This document shows, piece after piece, positions 8,992 through 18,173 of a stretch of DNA of 64,000 bases. The position numbers were made by a program, and so were the translations under genes. Origin of the DNA: Tateyamaria sp. syn59 (lineage in GTDB: Bacteria > Pseudomonadota > Alphaproteobacteria > Rhodobacterales > Rhodobacteraceae); NCBI RefSeq assembly GCF_007995245.1, contig NZ_VCBA01000008.1, positions 125,940-189,939 of the forward strand, read 5' to 3'. Position 1 is the stretch's first letter. Every line of letters starts with the position of its first letter. The notes below the pieces were generated by a model. That model ran no database searches, was not told where the DNA came from, and was given only the letters and a program-made list of their open reading frames with translations.

Positions 8992-9711
8992 TCAGTCACA
9001 GTGAGCGCGGTCCTTTGCCACCTCGTCCACTTCGGCCCGGATGCGGGCCAGGTGATCGCGCAGAAGCGAGACGCGGTGCGGGCGAAAGCTTTGGTCCGTG
9101 ACGCGCAGGTCGTCCATGCGGTCGAGGCGGAACACGCGGAAGTCCTCTCGCAGGTGGCACCACGCCAGCAGCACGTTGGTGTTTTCCATGTAGACGATGC
9201 CCAGCGGCTTGACCGTCCGTTCTGTCTGATCCCCCTTGGCGTCCTGGTAGGCGAAGTGCACGCTCAGTTCATCCCACGCCGCTTGACGCAAGGTGCCCAC
9301 GTCAATGCGTGGCGGGTCGGGTCGCCAATAGCGGCGCGCATCCAGCACCGCATGTTTGAGCCTGTGTGCCTGTTTCGGGGGCACGCGCGCCTGGATCTTG
9401 GCCAGGGCCGAGGTCGCCGCCTTGGCCAGGGCCGGGTCGGCAATCACAGCCACGTCGCGCAAGCCCAGAACCAGCGCCTCCAGCTCGTCATCCTCGAAGC
9501 CCAGCGGCGGCAGCGACGCGTCCTCGATCAGGGTAAACCCGAACCCAGCTTCCCCGTCGATCACGGCGCCCAGCCCCCGCAACTCGTCAATGTCTCGGTA
9601 GATCGTGCGCAGCGACACGTCCATTTCATGCGCCAGCGATTGCGCCGTAATGGGCGGCGTAAGGCGGCGCAGGGTCTGCATCAGTTGGAACAGGCGATGG
9701 GTTCTGGTCAT
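8992..9711 (-). CDS. YafY-type transcriptional regulator (HTH_11 plus WYL)
   Basis: A 239-residue regulator. The N-terminal winged helix has the motif SLRTIYRDIDELRGLGAVIDGEAGFGF. The middle and C-terminal parts match a WYL domain (VKPLGIVYMENTNVLLAWCHLREDFRVFRLDRM), a ligand-sensing fold. The start at 9711 puts the HTH at the extreme N-terminus as usual. It is divergent from the GST gene at 9797 with an 85-bp shared promoter region, so it probably regulates that gene and itself. The effector is not visible. Confidence 0.9.
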   Translation of the reverse strand: MTRTHRLFQLMQTLRRLTPPITAQSLAHEMDVSLRTIYRDIDELRGLGAVIDGEAGFGFTLIEDASLPPLGFEDDELEALVLGLRDVAVIADPALAKAATSALAKIQARVPPKQAHRLKHAVLDARRYWRPDPPRIDVGTLRQAAWDELSVHFAYQDAKGDQTERTVKPLGIVYMENTNVLLAWCHLREDFRVFRLDRMDDLRVTDQSFRPHRVSLLRDHLARIRAEVDEVAKDRAHCD

Positions 9712-9796
9712 GTCCTCGACACTATCACATGTCCTGCCAGTTTCTGACAGCACGAGCCGATATCACAGCCCCAGATTGTTCACCCAGGAGAGAAAG

Positions 9797-10489
9797 ATGC
9801 TGACACTTGTGACTTACCCTCCCGCCTTTGGACAGCCCAGCGGCAGCCCGTTCTGCGTCAAGGCGCTGTACCTGCTGAACCTGTCCGGCCTGCCCTGGCA
9901 GCGTAAGGACACCGCCGATCCGCGCAACTGGCCTAAAGGCAAACTGCCTGCGTTGTGGGTCGATGACGAGATCATTGGTGACAGTGACAACATTCGCACG
10001 TGGCTGGAAGAACGCGGCGCGCATTTCGATGCGGGTCTGAGCGATCTGGACCGCGCCACCTCGCGCGCGTTTATCCGCATGGCCGAGGAGCACATGTACT
10101 TCCACATTGTCTTGGACCGTTGGGGGGACAAGGCCGTTTGGCCTTTGGTTAGAGACACATATTTCGCCACGATCCCGGCCTTTCTGCGCAAGTTTATCTC
10201 GCGCGGGATCCGGCGGGTGTTGTTGCGGGGCATGGATGCGCAGGGGCTGGGCCGCCTGACCGCGGGCGAGCGGTTGGAGCGGATCGAACCCGATCTGCGG
10301 GCGATCACTGACCGGTTGTGGCACGGACCGTTCCTGTTTGGCGCGCAGCCCAGCGCGGCCGATGCCAGCGTTGCCGCTATGCTGGGCGCCATGGCGTCCA
10401 CGCCCGGCGGCACGGCCCTGTCGCGGCGGGTTAGTCAGGATGTGATGCTGGTTGATTACATGCGTCGGGTCGAGGCGGCGCTGGGTTAG
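9797..10489 (+). CDS. glutathione S-transferase family protein
   Basis: A 230-residue cytosolic protein. The N-terminal thioredoxin-like domain shows the cis-Pro and cofactor loop as GKLPALWVDDEIIGDSDNIRTWLE, and the start is TLVTYPPAFGQPSGSPFCVKALYLL. The all-alpha C-terminal domain ends FLFGAQPSAADASVAAML, a common GST C-terminal motif. ATG at 9797 follows a strong GGAGAGAAAG ribosome site. Its stop overlaps the stop of the convergent RNase R gene by 4 bp. Substrate unknown. Confidence 0.88.
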   Translation: MLTLVTYPPAFGQPSGSPFCVKALYLLNLSGLPWQRKDTADPRNWPKGKLPALWVDDEIIGDSDNIRTWLEERGAHFDAGLSDLDRATSRAFIRMAEEHMYFHIVLDRWGDKAVWPLVRDTYFATIPAFLRKFISRGIRRVLLRGMDAQGLGRLTAGERLERIEPDLRAITDRLWHGPFLFGAQPSAADASVAAMLGAMASTPGGTALSRRVSQDVMLVDYMRRVEAALG

Positions 10490-12741
10490 CGGCGCTTGCG
10501 GCTGACCTTGCGCTGAGCCTTGTCGGACCGGCGTTTCGCCTTGGCAGGTTTGCGGCGCGGGCTGCGGCCTGCCGGGCTTTGTCGCCCGCGCGGCAGTGAT
10601 TGACCGTCAAGCGCGAGCAACTCCAGCGCGATCCCGCCTGTGACCGGTACAGCCTCTGCCAAGCGTACCGTTGCGCGTTGCCCAAGGCTGATGATCATGC
10701 CTGTATCGGACCCCATCAACGTGTTCGCCTCGCGGTCGAAATGGAAGTATTCGGCCCCGATGGACCGCATGGGCACAAGGCCGTCCGCGCCGCTGTCGTC
10801 CAGCTTCACGAAGATGCCGAACTTGGCAATGCCCGCCACGCGGCCCTCCATCTCGTCCCCCACCCGCTCGCTCAGATAGGCGGCCAGGTAGCGATCTGTC
10901 GTGTCCCGCTCGGCCACCATCGACCGGCGTTCGGTGTCCGAGATGTGCGTGCCTGTCTTATCCAGCGCCTCGATGTCTTCCGGCGTCAGACCGTCATCGC
11001 CCCACCCATGGGCCGCCGCCAGCGCACGGTGCACGATCAGGTCAGCATAGCGCCGGATGGGCGATGTAAAATGTGCATAGCTGCGCAGAGCAAGGCCGAA
11101 ATGGCCGAAGTTTTGCGGGCTGTAGTAGGCCTGTGTCATCGACCGAAGGGTCGAAATATTGATCAGCTCGGCATCCTCGGTGTCCGCGGCCTGCGCCAGC
11201 AAGCGGTTCAGATGCGCCGTCTTCAACACCTGCCCTTTGGCGAGGTTTAGGCCCGCAGCCTGCGCCGTCTCCCGCAGGCTGTCCAACTTGTCGGGCGACG
11301 GTTCCTCGTGCACGCGGAAGAGGAGCGGCGATTTCTTGGCAATCAGCGTCTCAGCCGCTGCGACATTGGCCAGCACCATGAACTCTTCGATCAGGCGGTG
11401 GGCATCCAGCCGTTCCTTAAACGCGACGGAGCGGACGGTGCCGTCGTCGTCCAGTACGATCTGGCGTTCGGGCAGGTCCAGTTCCAGCGGCTGGCGTTTC
11501 TTGCGCGCCTCGACCAACGCGGCGTAGGCAGCATAAAGCGGGCGCAAAACAGGCTCTAACAAAGGCTCTGTCCGCTCATTCGGGTGCCCGTCGATGGCGG
11601 CCTGCACCTCTTCGTAGTGGAGCGAGGCCGGTGACCGCATCAGACCGCGGTGAAAGCTGTGCCCGATCTTTTCGCCCTGCGCGTCGATCTGCATGCGCAC
11701 TGCGATGCAGGCGCGGGGCACGCCCTCGTGCAGTGAACACAGATCACCCGACAGGCGGTCCGGCAGCATCGGCACAACCCGGTCGGGGAAATAGGTGGAG
11801 TTGCCCCGCTTCTTTGCCTCGCGGTCCAGGGCAGAGCCGGGCGTCACATAGGCCGCCACGTCGGCGATCGCGACCCAGATGATGTGCCCGCCCGCGTTCT
11901 TTGGGTCATCATCGGCGTGGGCATAGCAGGCATCGTCGTGGTCGCGCGCATCCGATGGGTCGATGGTGACAAGCGGCATGTCCCGCAGGTCATCGCGCCC
12001 CTTCAACCCTTTGGGTTTCTGGGCATCCGCTTCGGCGATCACGGCATCGGGAAAAGCGTCGGGAATGCCGTGTTCGTGGATCGCAATCAACGACACGGCC
12101 TTTGGCGCGGACGGATCGCCCAGCCGGTTTACGACGCGAGCGCGTTGAAGGCCGATACGCCCGCGCGGTCCCGCCTGTTCGGCCTCGACCAACTCGCCAT
12201 CCTTGGCGCCGTGCGTGGCACCCGCGGGCACCAGCCACTCCTTGTCGCTGCCCTTGTCGATAGGCACGATCCGACCGCCTTCTGCCCCGGTGCGAAACAC
12301 ACCAAGGATGCGGCGCGGGTTGGTGCCGATCCGACGGATAAGTCGCGCCTCGTAATTGTGGTCCTCGTCCCGGACGAGGGTGAGGCGCGCCAGAATGCGG
12401 TCGCCCTGTCCCAAAGCGGGATCAGAGGCGCGTGGCAGAACCAGTATTTTTGGCTCCACCCCTTCGCCCTGCCACTCCATGGGTTGGGCAAACAGGTCAC
12501 CATCCGCATCTGGCCCCGTCACCTGCAACACGCTGACGGGTGGCAAGCGGTCAGGGTCCTGATAGGTCTTCTTGCGCTTTTCCAGATGCCCCTCGGCCTC
12601 AAGCTCTTTCAACTGACGCTTGAGGTCAATCCGCGCGGCACCCTTGATGCCAAAGGCCTTCGCGATGTCGCGTTTTGCAGTAAGGGTGGGATTTGCGGAA
12701 ATCCAGTCGAGGATCTCGGGCTTGCTTGGAATACGGCTCAT
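10486..12741 (-). CDS. rnr: ribonuclease R
   Basis: A 751-residue 3'-5' exoribonuclease of the RNB/RNase II superfamily. An N-terminal winged-helix-like segment (KPEILDWISANPTLTAKRDIAKAFGI) is followed by cold-shock domains. The RNB catalytic core has metal-binding Asp residues in TIDPSDARDHDDACYA and the usual FTSPIRRYADLIVHRAL. A C-terminal S1 domain (GRVAGIAKFGIFVKLDD) precedes a long Lys/Arg tail characteristic of RNase R. It degrades structured RNA. ATG at 12741 matches the family start. It stands alone on this strand. Confidence 0.95.
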   Translation of the reverse strand: MSRIPSKPEILDWISANPTLTAKRDIAKAFGIKGAARIDLKRQLKELEAEGHLEKRKKTYQDPDRLPPVSVLQVTGPDADGDLFAQPMEWQGEGVEPKILVLPRASDPALGQGDRILARLTLVRDEDHNYEARLIRRIGTNPRRILGVFRTGAEGGRIVPIDKGSDKEWLVPAGATHGAKDGELVEAEQAGPRGRIGLQRARVVNRLGDPSAPKAVSLIAIHEHGIPDAFPDAVIAEADAQKPKGLKGRDDLRDMPLVTIDPSDARDHDDACYAHADDDPKNAGGHIIWVAIADVAAYVTPGSALDREAKKRGNSTYFPDRVVPMLPDRLSGDLCSLHEGVPRACIAVRMQIDAQGEKIGHSFHRGLMRSPASLHYEEVQAAIDGHPNERTEPLLEPVLRPLYAAYAALVEARKKRQPLELDLPERQIVLDDDGTVRSVAFKERLDAHRLIEEFMVLANVAAAETLIAKKSPLLFRVHEEPSPDKLDSLRETAQAAGLNLAKGQVLKTAHLNRLLAQAADTEDAELINISTLRSMTQAYYSPQNFGHFGLALRSYAHFTSPIRRYADLIVHRALAAAHGWGDDGLTPEDIEALDKTGTHISDTERRSMVAERDTTDRYLAAYLSERVGDEMEGRVAGIAKFGIFVKLDDSGADGLVPMRSIGAEYFHFDREANTLMGSDTGMIISLGQRATVRLAEAVPVTGGIALELLALDGQSLPRGRQSPAGRSPRRKPAKAKRRSDKAQRKVSRKRR

Positions 12742-12772
12742 GAGGCCGAGGTAGCACGGGTGCGTGCAAGCG

Positions 12773-13342
12773 TCATGGCAAATCGTCGGCGGTGTCCACG
12801 TCGGCCAGGGTTTCGACCAGCGCGACCCGGTCCAACCCCAACGCCGCACGGCTGTCGGAAAGCGCGTGTTCGGTTGACCAGCGCACCCCATCAAGGGCCG
12901 TTTTTTTCAATTTAGAGCCTGTTTTTACCCCGATCAGCCAGTATCCCCCATCAGGTGCGGGACCAAAGACCGCGTCATGCGACCCGAGTGCTGAAAAGGC
13001 TGCGGAAATGCGCTGTGGCGTGATGCCGGGAATGTCTGCGCCAATGACGCAGACGGGGCCACGTGCCCGGCGCATCATGCGGATCATCCGGTCGCCAAGG
13101 TTGCCCCGCCCCTGCGGCCACCGTTCAAACCGCGCAGGCCAAACGCGCGACTGCATCCCCTCATGATCTGGTGCGACCGCCAGCACGACACGCCAACGGG
13201 GGTCCTCGATGCGTCGCAGGAGGCGGCGGACTTGATGCCGGAACCACCAGGCTGCCGTGATCATGCCGATGTTGCGGCCCAGGCGGGTCTTGACCCGGCC
13301 CGGATGCGGCACCTTGAGCATCACGACCAATGTAGGCCTCAA
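12773..13342 (-). CDS. DUF2064 / TIGR04282-type glycosyltransferase-like protein
   Basis: A 189-residue protein of the nucleotide-diphospho-sugar transferase fold. It opens VVMLKVPHPGRVKTRLGR and contains PVCVIGADIPGITPQRI and AVFGPAPDGGYWLIGV, all typical of DUF2064/TIGR04282 proteins. It probably starts with TTG at 13342, overlapping the stop of the GNAT gene (TTGA) with GGAG about 10 nt upstream; an in-frame ATG at 13321 is the alternative. Some family members are linked to arsenosugar biosynthesis, but nothing here supports that role. Confidence 0.85.
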   Translation of the reverse strand: MRPTLVVMLKVPHPGRVKTRLGRNIGMITAAWWFRHQVRRLLRRIEDPRWRVVLAVAPDHEGMQSRVWPARFERWPQGRGNLGDRMIRMMRRARGPVCVIGADIPGITPQRISAAFSALGSHDAVFGPAPDGGYWLIGVKTGSKLKKTALDGVRWSTEHALSDSRAALGLDRVALVETLADVDTADDLP

Positions 13343-13761
13343 AGGGGCCGCTCCATATCGCGGTGCGGAATGCCTGCGTCGTCGTAGACCGGCCCGAATG
13401 CGGCAAAGCCAAGCCGTTCATAAAAGGCGAGCGCGTGGGTTTGCGCGCCCAGTTTTGCCTTTGTTAGACCCTGTTTTTCACGCGCTACATCCAGGCACGC
13501 CTTGATAAGGGCCGCGCCGAGGCCAGTGCCACGGGCGGTTTTCAGAACGCAGACCCGCCCGATCTTGGCCGTAGTGCCGTCGATCAGGATGCGCGCGCAT
13601 CCGGCCGGTTTGCCGTCGAGGCGTGCCAGCACGTGCAATGCCTCGCCGTCCCGGCCATCCACCTCGTCCGCTTCGCTCACGCCCTGTTCTTCGATGAACA
13701 CGGTGCGGCGCAATGCTTGGCAGGTTGCCACGTCGTCAGTCTGTTCAATCGTCCAGGTCAC
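13339..13761 (-). CDS. GNAT family N-acetyltransferase
   Basis: A 140-residue single-domain acetyltransferase. The acetyl-CoA pyrophosphate loop is [20 protein letters not shown], and the late alpha/beta element [24 protein letters not shown] is typical of the family. The [17 protein letters not shown] N-terminus ([17 protein letters not shown]) matches the YjcF/ElaA-like branch. It overlaps dapE by 4 nt (ATGA at 13758-13761) and the downstream DUF2064 gene by 4 nt, so the three are probably translationally coupled. Substrate unknown. Confidence 0.88.
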   Translation of the reverse strand: MTWTIEQTDDVATCQALRRTVFIEEQGVSEADEVDGRDGEALHVLARLDGKPAGCARILIDGTTAKIGRVCVLKTARGTGLGAALIKACLDVAREKQGLTKAKLGAQTHALAFYERLGFAAFGPVYDDAGIPHRDMERPL

Positions 13762-14903
13762 GCGAAATAATCCCGCAAGATACGGCCGTAGATCGACTTG
13801 AGCTGTCGGATATGGGCGACGTCCACATGCTCATCCACCTTGTGCATCGACTGACCAACGAGGCCAAACTCGACCACCGGGCAGTGATCTTTGACAAAGC
13901 GCGCGTCGGACGTGCCGCCTGACGTGCTGAGGACTGGCGTGACGCCGGTTTCCGCCTCGACCGCCCGCGCAACAAGGTCAGAAAGAGCACCGGGCGGGGT
14001 CAGGAAGCTTTCGCCGGACACTTTGACCGTCACGTCAACCTCTACCCCGAAGGCGACGGCAACCGCATCGGCCTGCGCCCTGAGCCACGCCATCAGGCTG
14101 TCGCCGGAATGCCTGTCGTTGAAGCGTATGTTGACGGTGGCGCGGGCCTGCGCAGGGATGACATTGGTGGCCGGGTTGCCGGTGTCGACCGTCACCACCG
14201 CCAGCGTGGACGCATCGAAGTGATCCGTCCCCTGATCCAGTTCGTGGCTGGCCAACTGGTCCATCAGACGCATGAGCGGCGGCAGCGGGTTCTTGGCCCG
14301 GTGCGGATAGGCCGAGTGCCCCTGCACGCCGGTGACGGTAAACCACGCCGTCAAGGATCCGCGGCGCCCGATCTTCATCATCTCGCCCATCGTCTCGGGG
14401 CAGGTCGGCTCGCCCACGAGGCAGACGCTCATCGCTTCGGCCTCCGCCTCCATGTAAGACAGCAGGGCGGTGGTGCCGTCGGTCGCGTCACCCTCCTCGT
14501 CCCCTGTGATGGCTAGGATCACGGCGCCGTCGGGGGGCGTGTCGGTCACGAAATCCACGGCAGCGGCGGCAAAGGCGGCGACGCCTGATTTCATATCCGT
14601 CGTGCCGCGCCCGTACATGATGCCGTTACGCTGCTGCGCACCAAAGGGTGGCGCGGTCCAGTCATCGGGGTTGCCGATAGGCACGACATCCGTGTGCCCG
14701 TTGAACCCAAAGGTGCGGGCATGTCCTTTGGGGCCGAAGCGCGCAAAGAGGTTGCGGATGCCGCCGCGATCCGCCCAGGCGCAGTCAAAGCCCGCGTTGC
14801 TGAGCAGCGAATGCAGGATATCCAGCGCCCCTTCGTCCGCCGGGGTCACGGACGGGCACCGCACAAGATCAGCGGTCAGCGCAACGGGATCGACAGGGGG
14901 CAT
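13758..14903 (-). CDS. dapE: succinyl-diaminopimelate desuccinylase
   Basis: A 381-residue M20-family dizinc hydrolase releasing succinate and LL-diaminopimelate in the lysine/cell-wall branch. Metal and catalytic motifs are [40 protein letters not shown] and [11 protein letters not shown]; the C-terminal GGTSDARF and [13 protein letters not shown] complete the DapE pattern. ATG at 14903 or 14921 is likely; further upstream in-frame codons give an unrelated extension. First gene of an operon with a GNAT and a DUF2064 gene. Confidence 0.93.
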   Translation of the reverse strand: MPPVDPVALTADLVRCPSVTPADEGALDILHSLLSNAGFDCAWADRGGIRNLFARFGPKGHARTFGFNGHTDVVPIGNPDDWTAPPFGAQQRNGIMYGRGTTDMKSGVAAFAAAAVDFVTDTPPDGAVILAITGDEEGDATDGTTALLSYMEAEAEAMSVCLVGEPTCPETMGEMMKIGRRGSLTAWFTVTGVQGHSAYPHRAKNPLPPLMRLMDQLASHELDQGTDHFDASTLAVVTVDTGNPATNVIPAQARATVNIRFNDRHSGDSLMAWLRAQADAVAVAFGVEVDVTVKVSGESFLTPPGALSDLVARAVEAETGVTPVLSTSGGTSDARFVKDHCPVVEFGLVGQSMHKVDEHVDVAHIRQLKSIYGRILRDYFA

Positions 14904-15208
14904 GAGCGGGTCCTTTGGCATGGCATGTGGCGAAAAGGACGCGATATCCGCACCTTGCGCTGCACGCACAGTTAACAGCCCGCAAAATCCTGTGCTAGGG
15001 TCATCGCAACAATATGACCTGAGGCAAGGCATCAGCAGTTTGGTTTCAAAACGCATTTGCCGGTACGCGACCACCGACCCGTCGGTGTCGCTTGGTCCGA
15101 CGTCCTTGCTGTCCATAACGAAGTCACAGGCATGGTGACGCCAGTGACGCGCATGATCCCAAAACTGATGACAGCGCAGAAAACACGCGTGGTCAGGAGC
15201 ACGGCAGC
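14904..15208. other. 305-bp divergent intergenic region
   Basis: Between dapE (leftward) and the Hint-domain gene (rightward). No convincing ORF, RNA gene or repeat was seen. It probably carries the promoters of both neighbours. Confidence 0.5.
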
Positions 15209-16288
15209 ATGACGTGGCTTGGCGTCACAGATCGTAGGGCTGGCCGCTTTGCATCGGCAGGCTTGGGCGACAACAACCAGTCCAACCCGGTCGGACCGCT
15301 GATTGAACGCGGCACACTGATGTTCGAGGTAGGTACTGTTGATGGCGCAAAGCCCTATGACCTGATCGGAATTTCAGCCGCTGCCCCATGGCGGCGTGCG
15401 TTGAGTTTTCAGAGCGTACCCGGCGGGGGCATCGCGCTGTTGCATCGGCACGGCACCAACATCACGCAGGCGGCCATGCGCTGGCCCGATGATGGGTGCG
15501 CGCAAACCACCCGCGTGACCTATGCCTGGGATGCGCCTAATGGCTGGGGCAGGCTGGCGCTTGAACGGCCCGGCACTGGTGACATCCGCCAACGGCATGT
15601 ACATCTTCCGCGCCCACTGGTCGCGGACGACATGCGCGATCTGATGCTGGCAGACCCGGCACGCACCCTTGCGGACGACGTCCTGTTTGCAGGCGTCAGC
15701 ACCGCGATAGAGCCGCTTGGCCCCATGCCATCCATCCATCCCGACACCCCTGTCGCGACGCCTGGCGGCTATCGACCTGCGAGCGACCTGCAGCGCGGCG
15801 ATACAGTGATCACCGACAAGGGCGAGACTGTGCCCGTGCTGCATGCGGTGCGTCATACCGTGCCGGCGCGCGGCAGCTTTGCCCCCATCCGCCTGCGCGC
15901 GCCCCACTTCGGACTGCAGCGCGACATTGTCGTTGCGACAGAACAGCGCCTTGTTCTGCGCGGATCGGAGGTTGAATACACCTTCGGTCAGGAAGCAGTG
16001 GTGGTGGCCGCAAAACACCTGATCAACGGCAAAGGCGCGTGCCGACACAGCGCCGCCAGCACCGTCGATTATGTGCAGGTCATCCTGCCCGGGCATGACA
16101 CGTTGATCGCCGCAGGATGTGCGCTTGAAAGTCTCTTGATCGGGCGGATTAGACGCGATGCGGCACGACTGGATGCCAGCATCCTGTCAGGTATCCCAAG
16201 TCGCCTGCTTCCGGAACATGCTTGCCCATTCTATCACGCGCTGAGTGCGTTCGAGGCGACAACCCTTGTCGATCAACGTGCGGCCTGA
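15209..16288 (+). CDS. Hint-domain protein
   Basis: A 359-residue protein. From about residue 177 it carries a Hedgehog/intein (Hint) module: the N-terminal block is [29 protein letters not shown], followed by [10 protein letters not shown] and [10 protein letters not shown]. There is no Cys or Ser at the position where self-splicing inteins and hedgehogs need a nucleophile (Asp-Thr-Pro here), so autoprocessing is doubtful. The N-terminal 170 residues are not recognised. Similar Hint proteins are frequent in Rhodobacterales and often accompany secreted repeat proteins. There is no obvious signal peptide. Function unknown. Confidence 0.82.
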   Translation: MTWLGVTDRRAGRFASAGLGDNNQSNPVGPLIERGTLMFEVGTVDGAKPYDLIGISAAAPWRRALSFQSVPGGGIALLHRHGTNITQAAMRWPDDGCAQTTRVTYAWDAPNGWGRLALERPGTGDIRQRHVHLPRPLVADDMRDLMLADPARTLADDVLFAGVSTAIEPLGPMPSIHPDTPVATPGGYRPASDLQRGDTVITDKGETVPVLHAVRHTVPARGSFAPIRLRAPHFGLQRDIVVATEQRLVLRGSEVEYTFGQEAVVVAAKHLINGKGACRHSAASTVDYVQVILPGHDTLIAAGCALESLLIGRIRRDAARLDASILSGIPSRLLPEHACPFYHALSAFEATTLVDQRAA

Positions 16289-16295
16289 AGGGTCG

Positions 16296-17051
16296 TCAAC
16301 TGGCGTAGTTTGACCCTTCCTCATCCAGAATGGCCTTGAGTTCTGCCAGATGGCGAAGGTCCTGCTCGGGATAATTCTCGATCTCTTGCGCCGTCTTTTC
16401 GGCGACGTCGTCCGGGATCAGACGCAGGGGCTTGCCCGTCTGCAACGCCAGCAGATACGTCTGGCAGGCCCGCTCGAAATAGAACATCCGGTTGAAGGTT
16501 TCGGCCACCGTATCCCCGATGACCATGATGCCGTGATTGCCCATGACCATCACCTTTTTCTTCGGATCATCGAACAGCTTGGCGCAACGCTCGCCCTCTT
16601 CCTCGAAGGCAAGCCCGCCATACTGTTCATCCACCACCACACGGTTGAAGAACATGCACCCGTTCTGATCGACCGGAGGCAGGGTACTGTCGGCCAAGGC
16701 CGCAAGCGCTGTGGCATAGGGGGAGTGCACGTGCATGGCGCAGCGGGCGTGGGGGCAATGGCGGTGCATCCCGCCATGCAGGCCCCACGCCGTCGGGTCC
16801 GGCGCGTCTGGGCCTTCCATGCTGGCGGGGTCGTTGGCATCGACCACAATCAGGTCTGACGCCTTGATGCGCGAAAAATGCATCTGGTTAGGGTTCATCA
16901 GGAATTTTGTGCCGTCGTCGTTGATGGCGAGGGAAAAGTGGTTTGCGACCGCCTCGTGCATGTTCAGGCGCACGGTCCAGCGGAAGGCTGCGGCCAGGTC
17001 GACGCGGTCCTGCCAATTGTCCATGTTCGGGCGAATCTGAGTGACAGTCAT
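16296..17051 (-). CDS. class II aldolase/adducin family protein
   Basis: A 251-residue protein of the zinc-dependent class II aldolase fold (fuculose-phosphate aldolase/adducin head). The zinc ligands appear in AMHVHSPYAT and MVMGNHGIMVIGDT, and an acidic residue in the N-terminal half would be the usual catalytic base. It opens with a helix and the ANHFSLAINDDG segment. Start ATG at 17051 is the only good choice. It is monocistronic between the Hint gene (convergent) and topoisomerase IB. Substrate cannot be assigned; many such proteins act on sugar phosphates or related hydroxy acids. Confidence 0.88.
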   Translation of the reverse strand: MTVTQIRPNMDNWQDRVDLAAAFRWTVRLNMHEAVANHFSLAINDDGTKFLMNPNQMHFSRIKASDLIVVDANDPASMEGPDAPDPTAWGLHGGMHRHCPHARCAMHVHSPYATALAALADSTLPPVDQNGCMFFNRVVVDEQYGGLAFEEEGERCAKLFDDPKKKVMVMGNHGIMVIGDTVAETFNRMFYFERACQTYLLALQTGKPLRLIPDDVAEKTAQEIENYPEQDLRHLAELKAILDEEGSNYAS

Positions 17052-17102
17052 GCGGCTCTCCCTTGGTTTGGGCCAAAGCCTGCACGGCGCAGGGCCGTCG
17101 GA

Positions 17103-18083
17103 TCAAGCCAAAAGGGCCAGAAGCGCCCGCTCGGGCAGGCGGAGGCCGACGGGGCGGTCGGGCGTGTCCACCCGCGTGTCGGACCCCGCAAGCGCGATCA
17201 CTTCGGGGTGGATATAGCTGTTGCGGGCAATTGTCGGAGTGTTGTGCAGGACCTCGGCAGCGGCCTGGGCCATCTCCTTGATCGTGACCTGTCCGTCTGC
17301 GCGCAACACCGTATCAAGTGCTGAGGCCGAGCCGTTCCAGGTCCGAAACGTCTTGGCCGTCAGCCCGTCGCGCCCGGTCGCATCGCGCAGCCAGGCGTTG
17401 ACCTGTTCCGGCCCTAGTTGACGCACGGCGCCGACATTATCCTCGTATTGCATCAACGCGCCACCCGGCAGATCGCCCATCCGTTCGAGTGCCCGGTTCA
17501 GGGTGCGGTCGCTGAATTGCTTGCGCACCCGTTGCCCGCCCTTGGCCCGGTAGTCGAGCCGCACGCGATTGCCATCGAGGCGCACATGCCGCCCGCGCAA
17601 GGTCGTCGCGCCATAGGTGTCGTTGTCCGTAGCGTAATCCGGCGTGCCGACGCGCAGCGACGCCTTGTCCATCAGGCGCAGGGTCGCGGCGATGGCAAAC
17701 TCCTCGTCCCGCTCGCTTTGGGTCAGTGCCTCCTGCACGCGCCGCCGGATCCGGGGCAGCGCCTGCCCGAAGGCCGCCAGATAATCAAACTTGGTCCGCG
17801 CGCGGAAGCTCATGTAGTCCGGGTGATAGCGGTATTGCTTGCGGGTCCGCGCGTCATAGCCGGTTGCCAACAGATGGCCATTGGCACGCGGGCTGATCCA
17901 CACATCTTCATATGCGGGCGGAACGGCAAGCGCCTCGATCCGCTTACGCTCCGCCCCGTTGTCGATGCGCGTGCCGTCGGGCGCGATGTAGCTGAACCCC
18001 CGGCCCGCACGCCTGCGTGTGATTCCCGGCTGGTCATCGGCATACCAGATCAGACTGTCGGGGATATCTGCGTGCAGTGACAT
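17103..18083 (-). CDS. DNA topoisomerase IB (poxvirus/eukaryote-like)
   Basis: A 326-residue type IB topoisomerase that relaxes supercoils through a 3'-phosphotyrosine. The start PDSLIWYADDQPGITRRRAGRGFSY, the middle LRVGTPDYATDNDTYGATTLRGRHV with a catalytic Arg region, and the C-terminal ARNSYIHPEVI with the nucleophilic Tyr are all present. ATG at 18083 gives the standard N-terminus; 18128 is an alternative. Bacterial IB enzymes are sporadic and not essential. It is divergent from ade. Confidence 0.93.
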   Translation of the reverse strand: MSLHADIPDSLIWYADDQPGITRRRAGRGFSYIAPDGTRIDNGAERKRIEALAVPPAYEDVWISPRANGHLLATGYDARTRKQYRYHPDYMSFRARTKFDYLAAFGQALPRIRRRVQEALTQSERDEEFAIAATLRLMDKASLRVGTPDYATDNDTYGATTLRGRHVRLDGNRVRLDYRAKGGQRVRKQFSDRTLNRALERMGDLPGGALMQYEDNVGAVRQLGPEQVNAWLRDATGRDGLTAKTFRTWNGSASALDTVLRADGQVTIKEMAQAAAEVLHNTPTIARNSYIHPEVIALAGSDTRVDTPDRPVGLRLPERALLALLA

Positions 18084-18173
18084 GCAGGCAGAACGCAGCC
18101 GCTGCGTGGCGGTTCCTTGCGCTGTCATCCGAATATCACTTGCAGGCCCCAGGGCCCGGTGAAATATTGGGTC

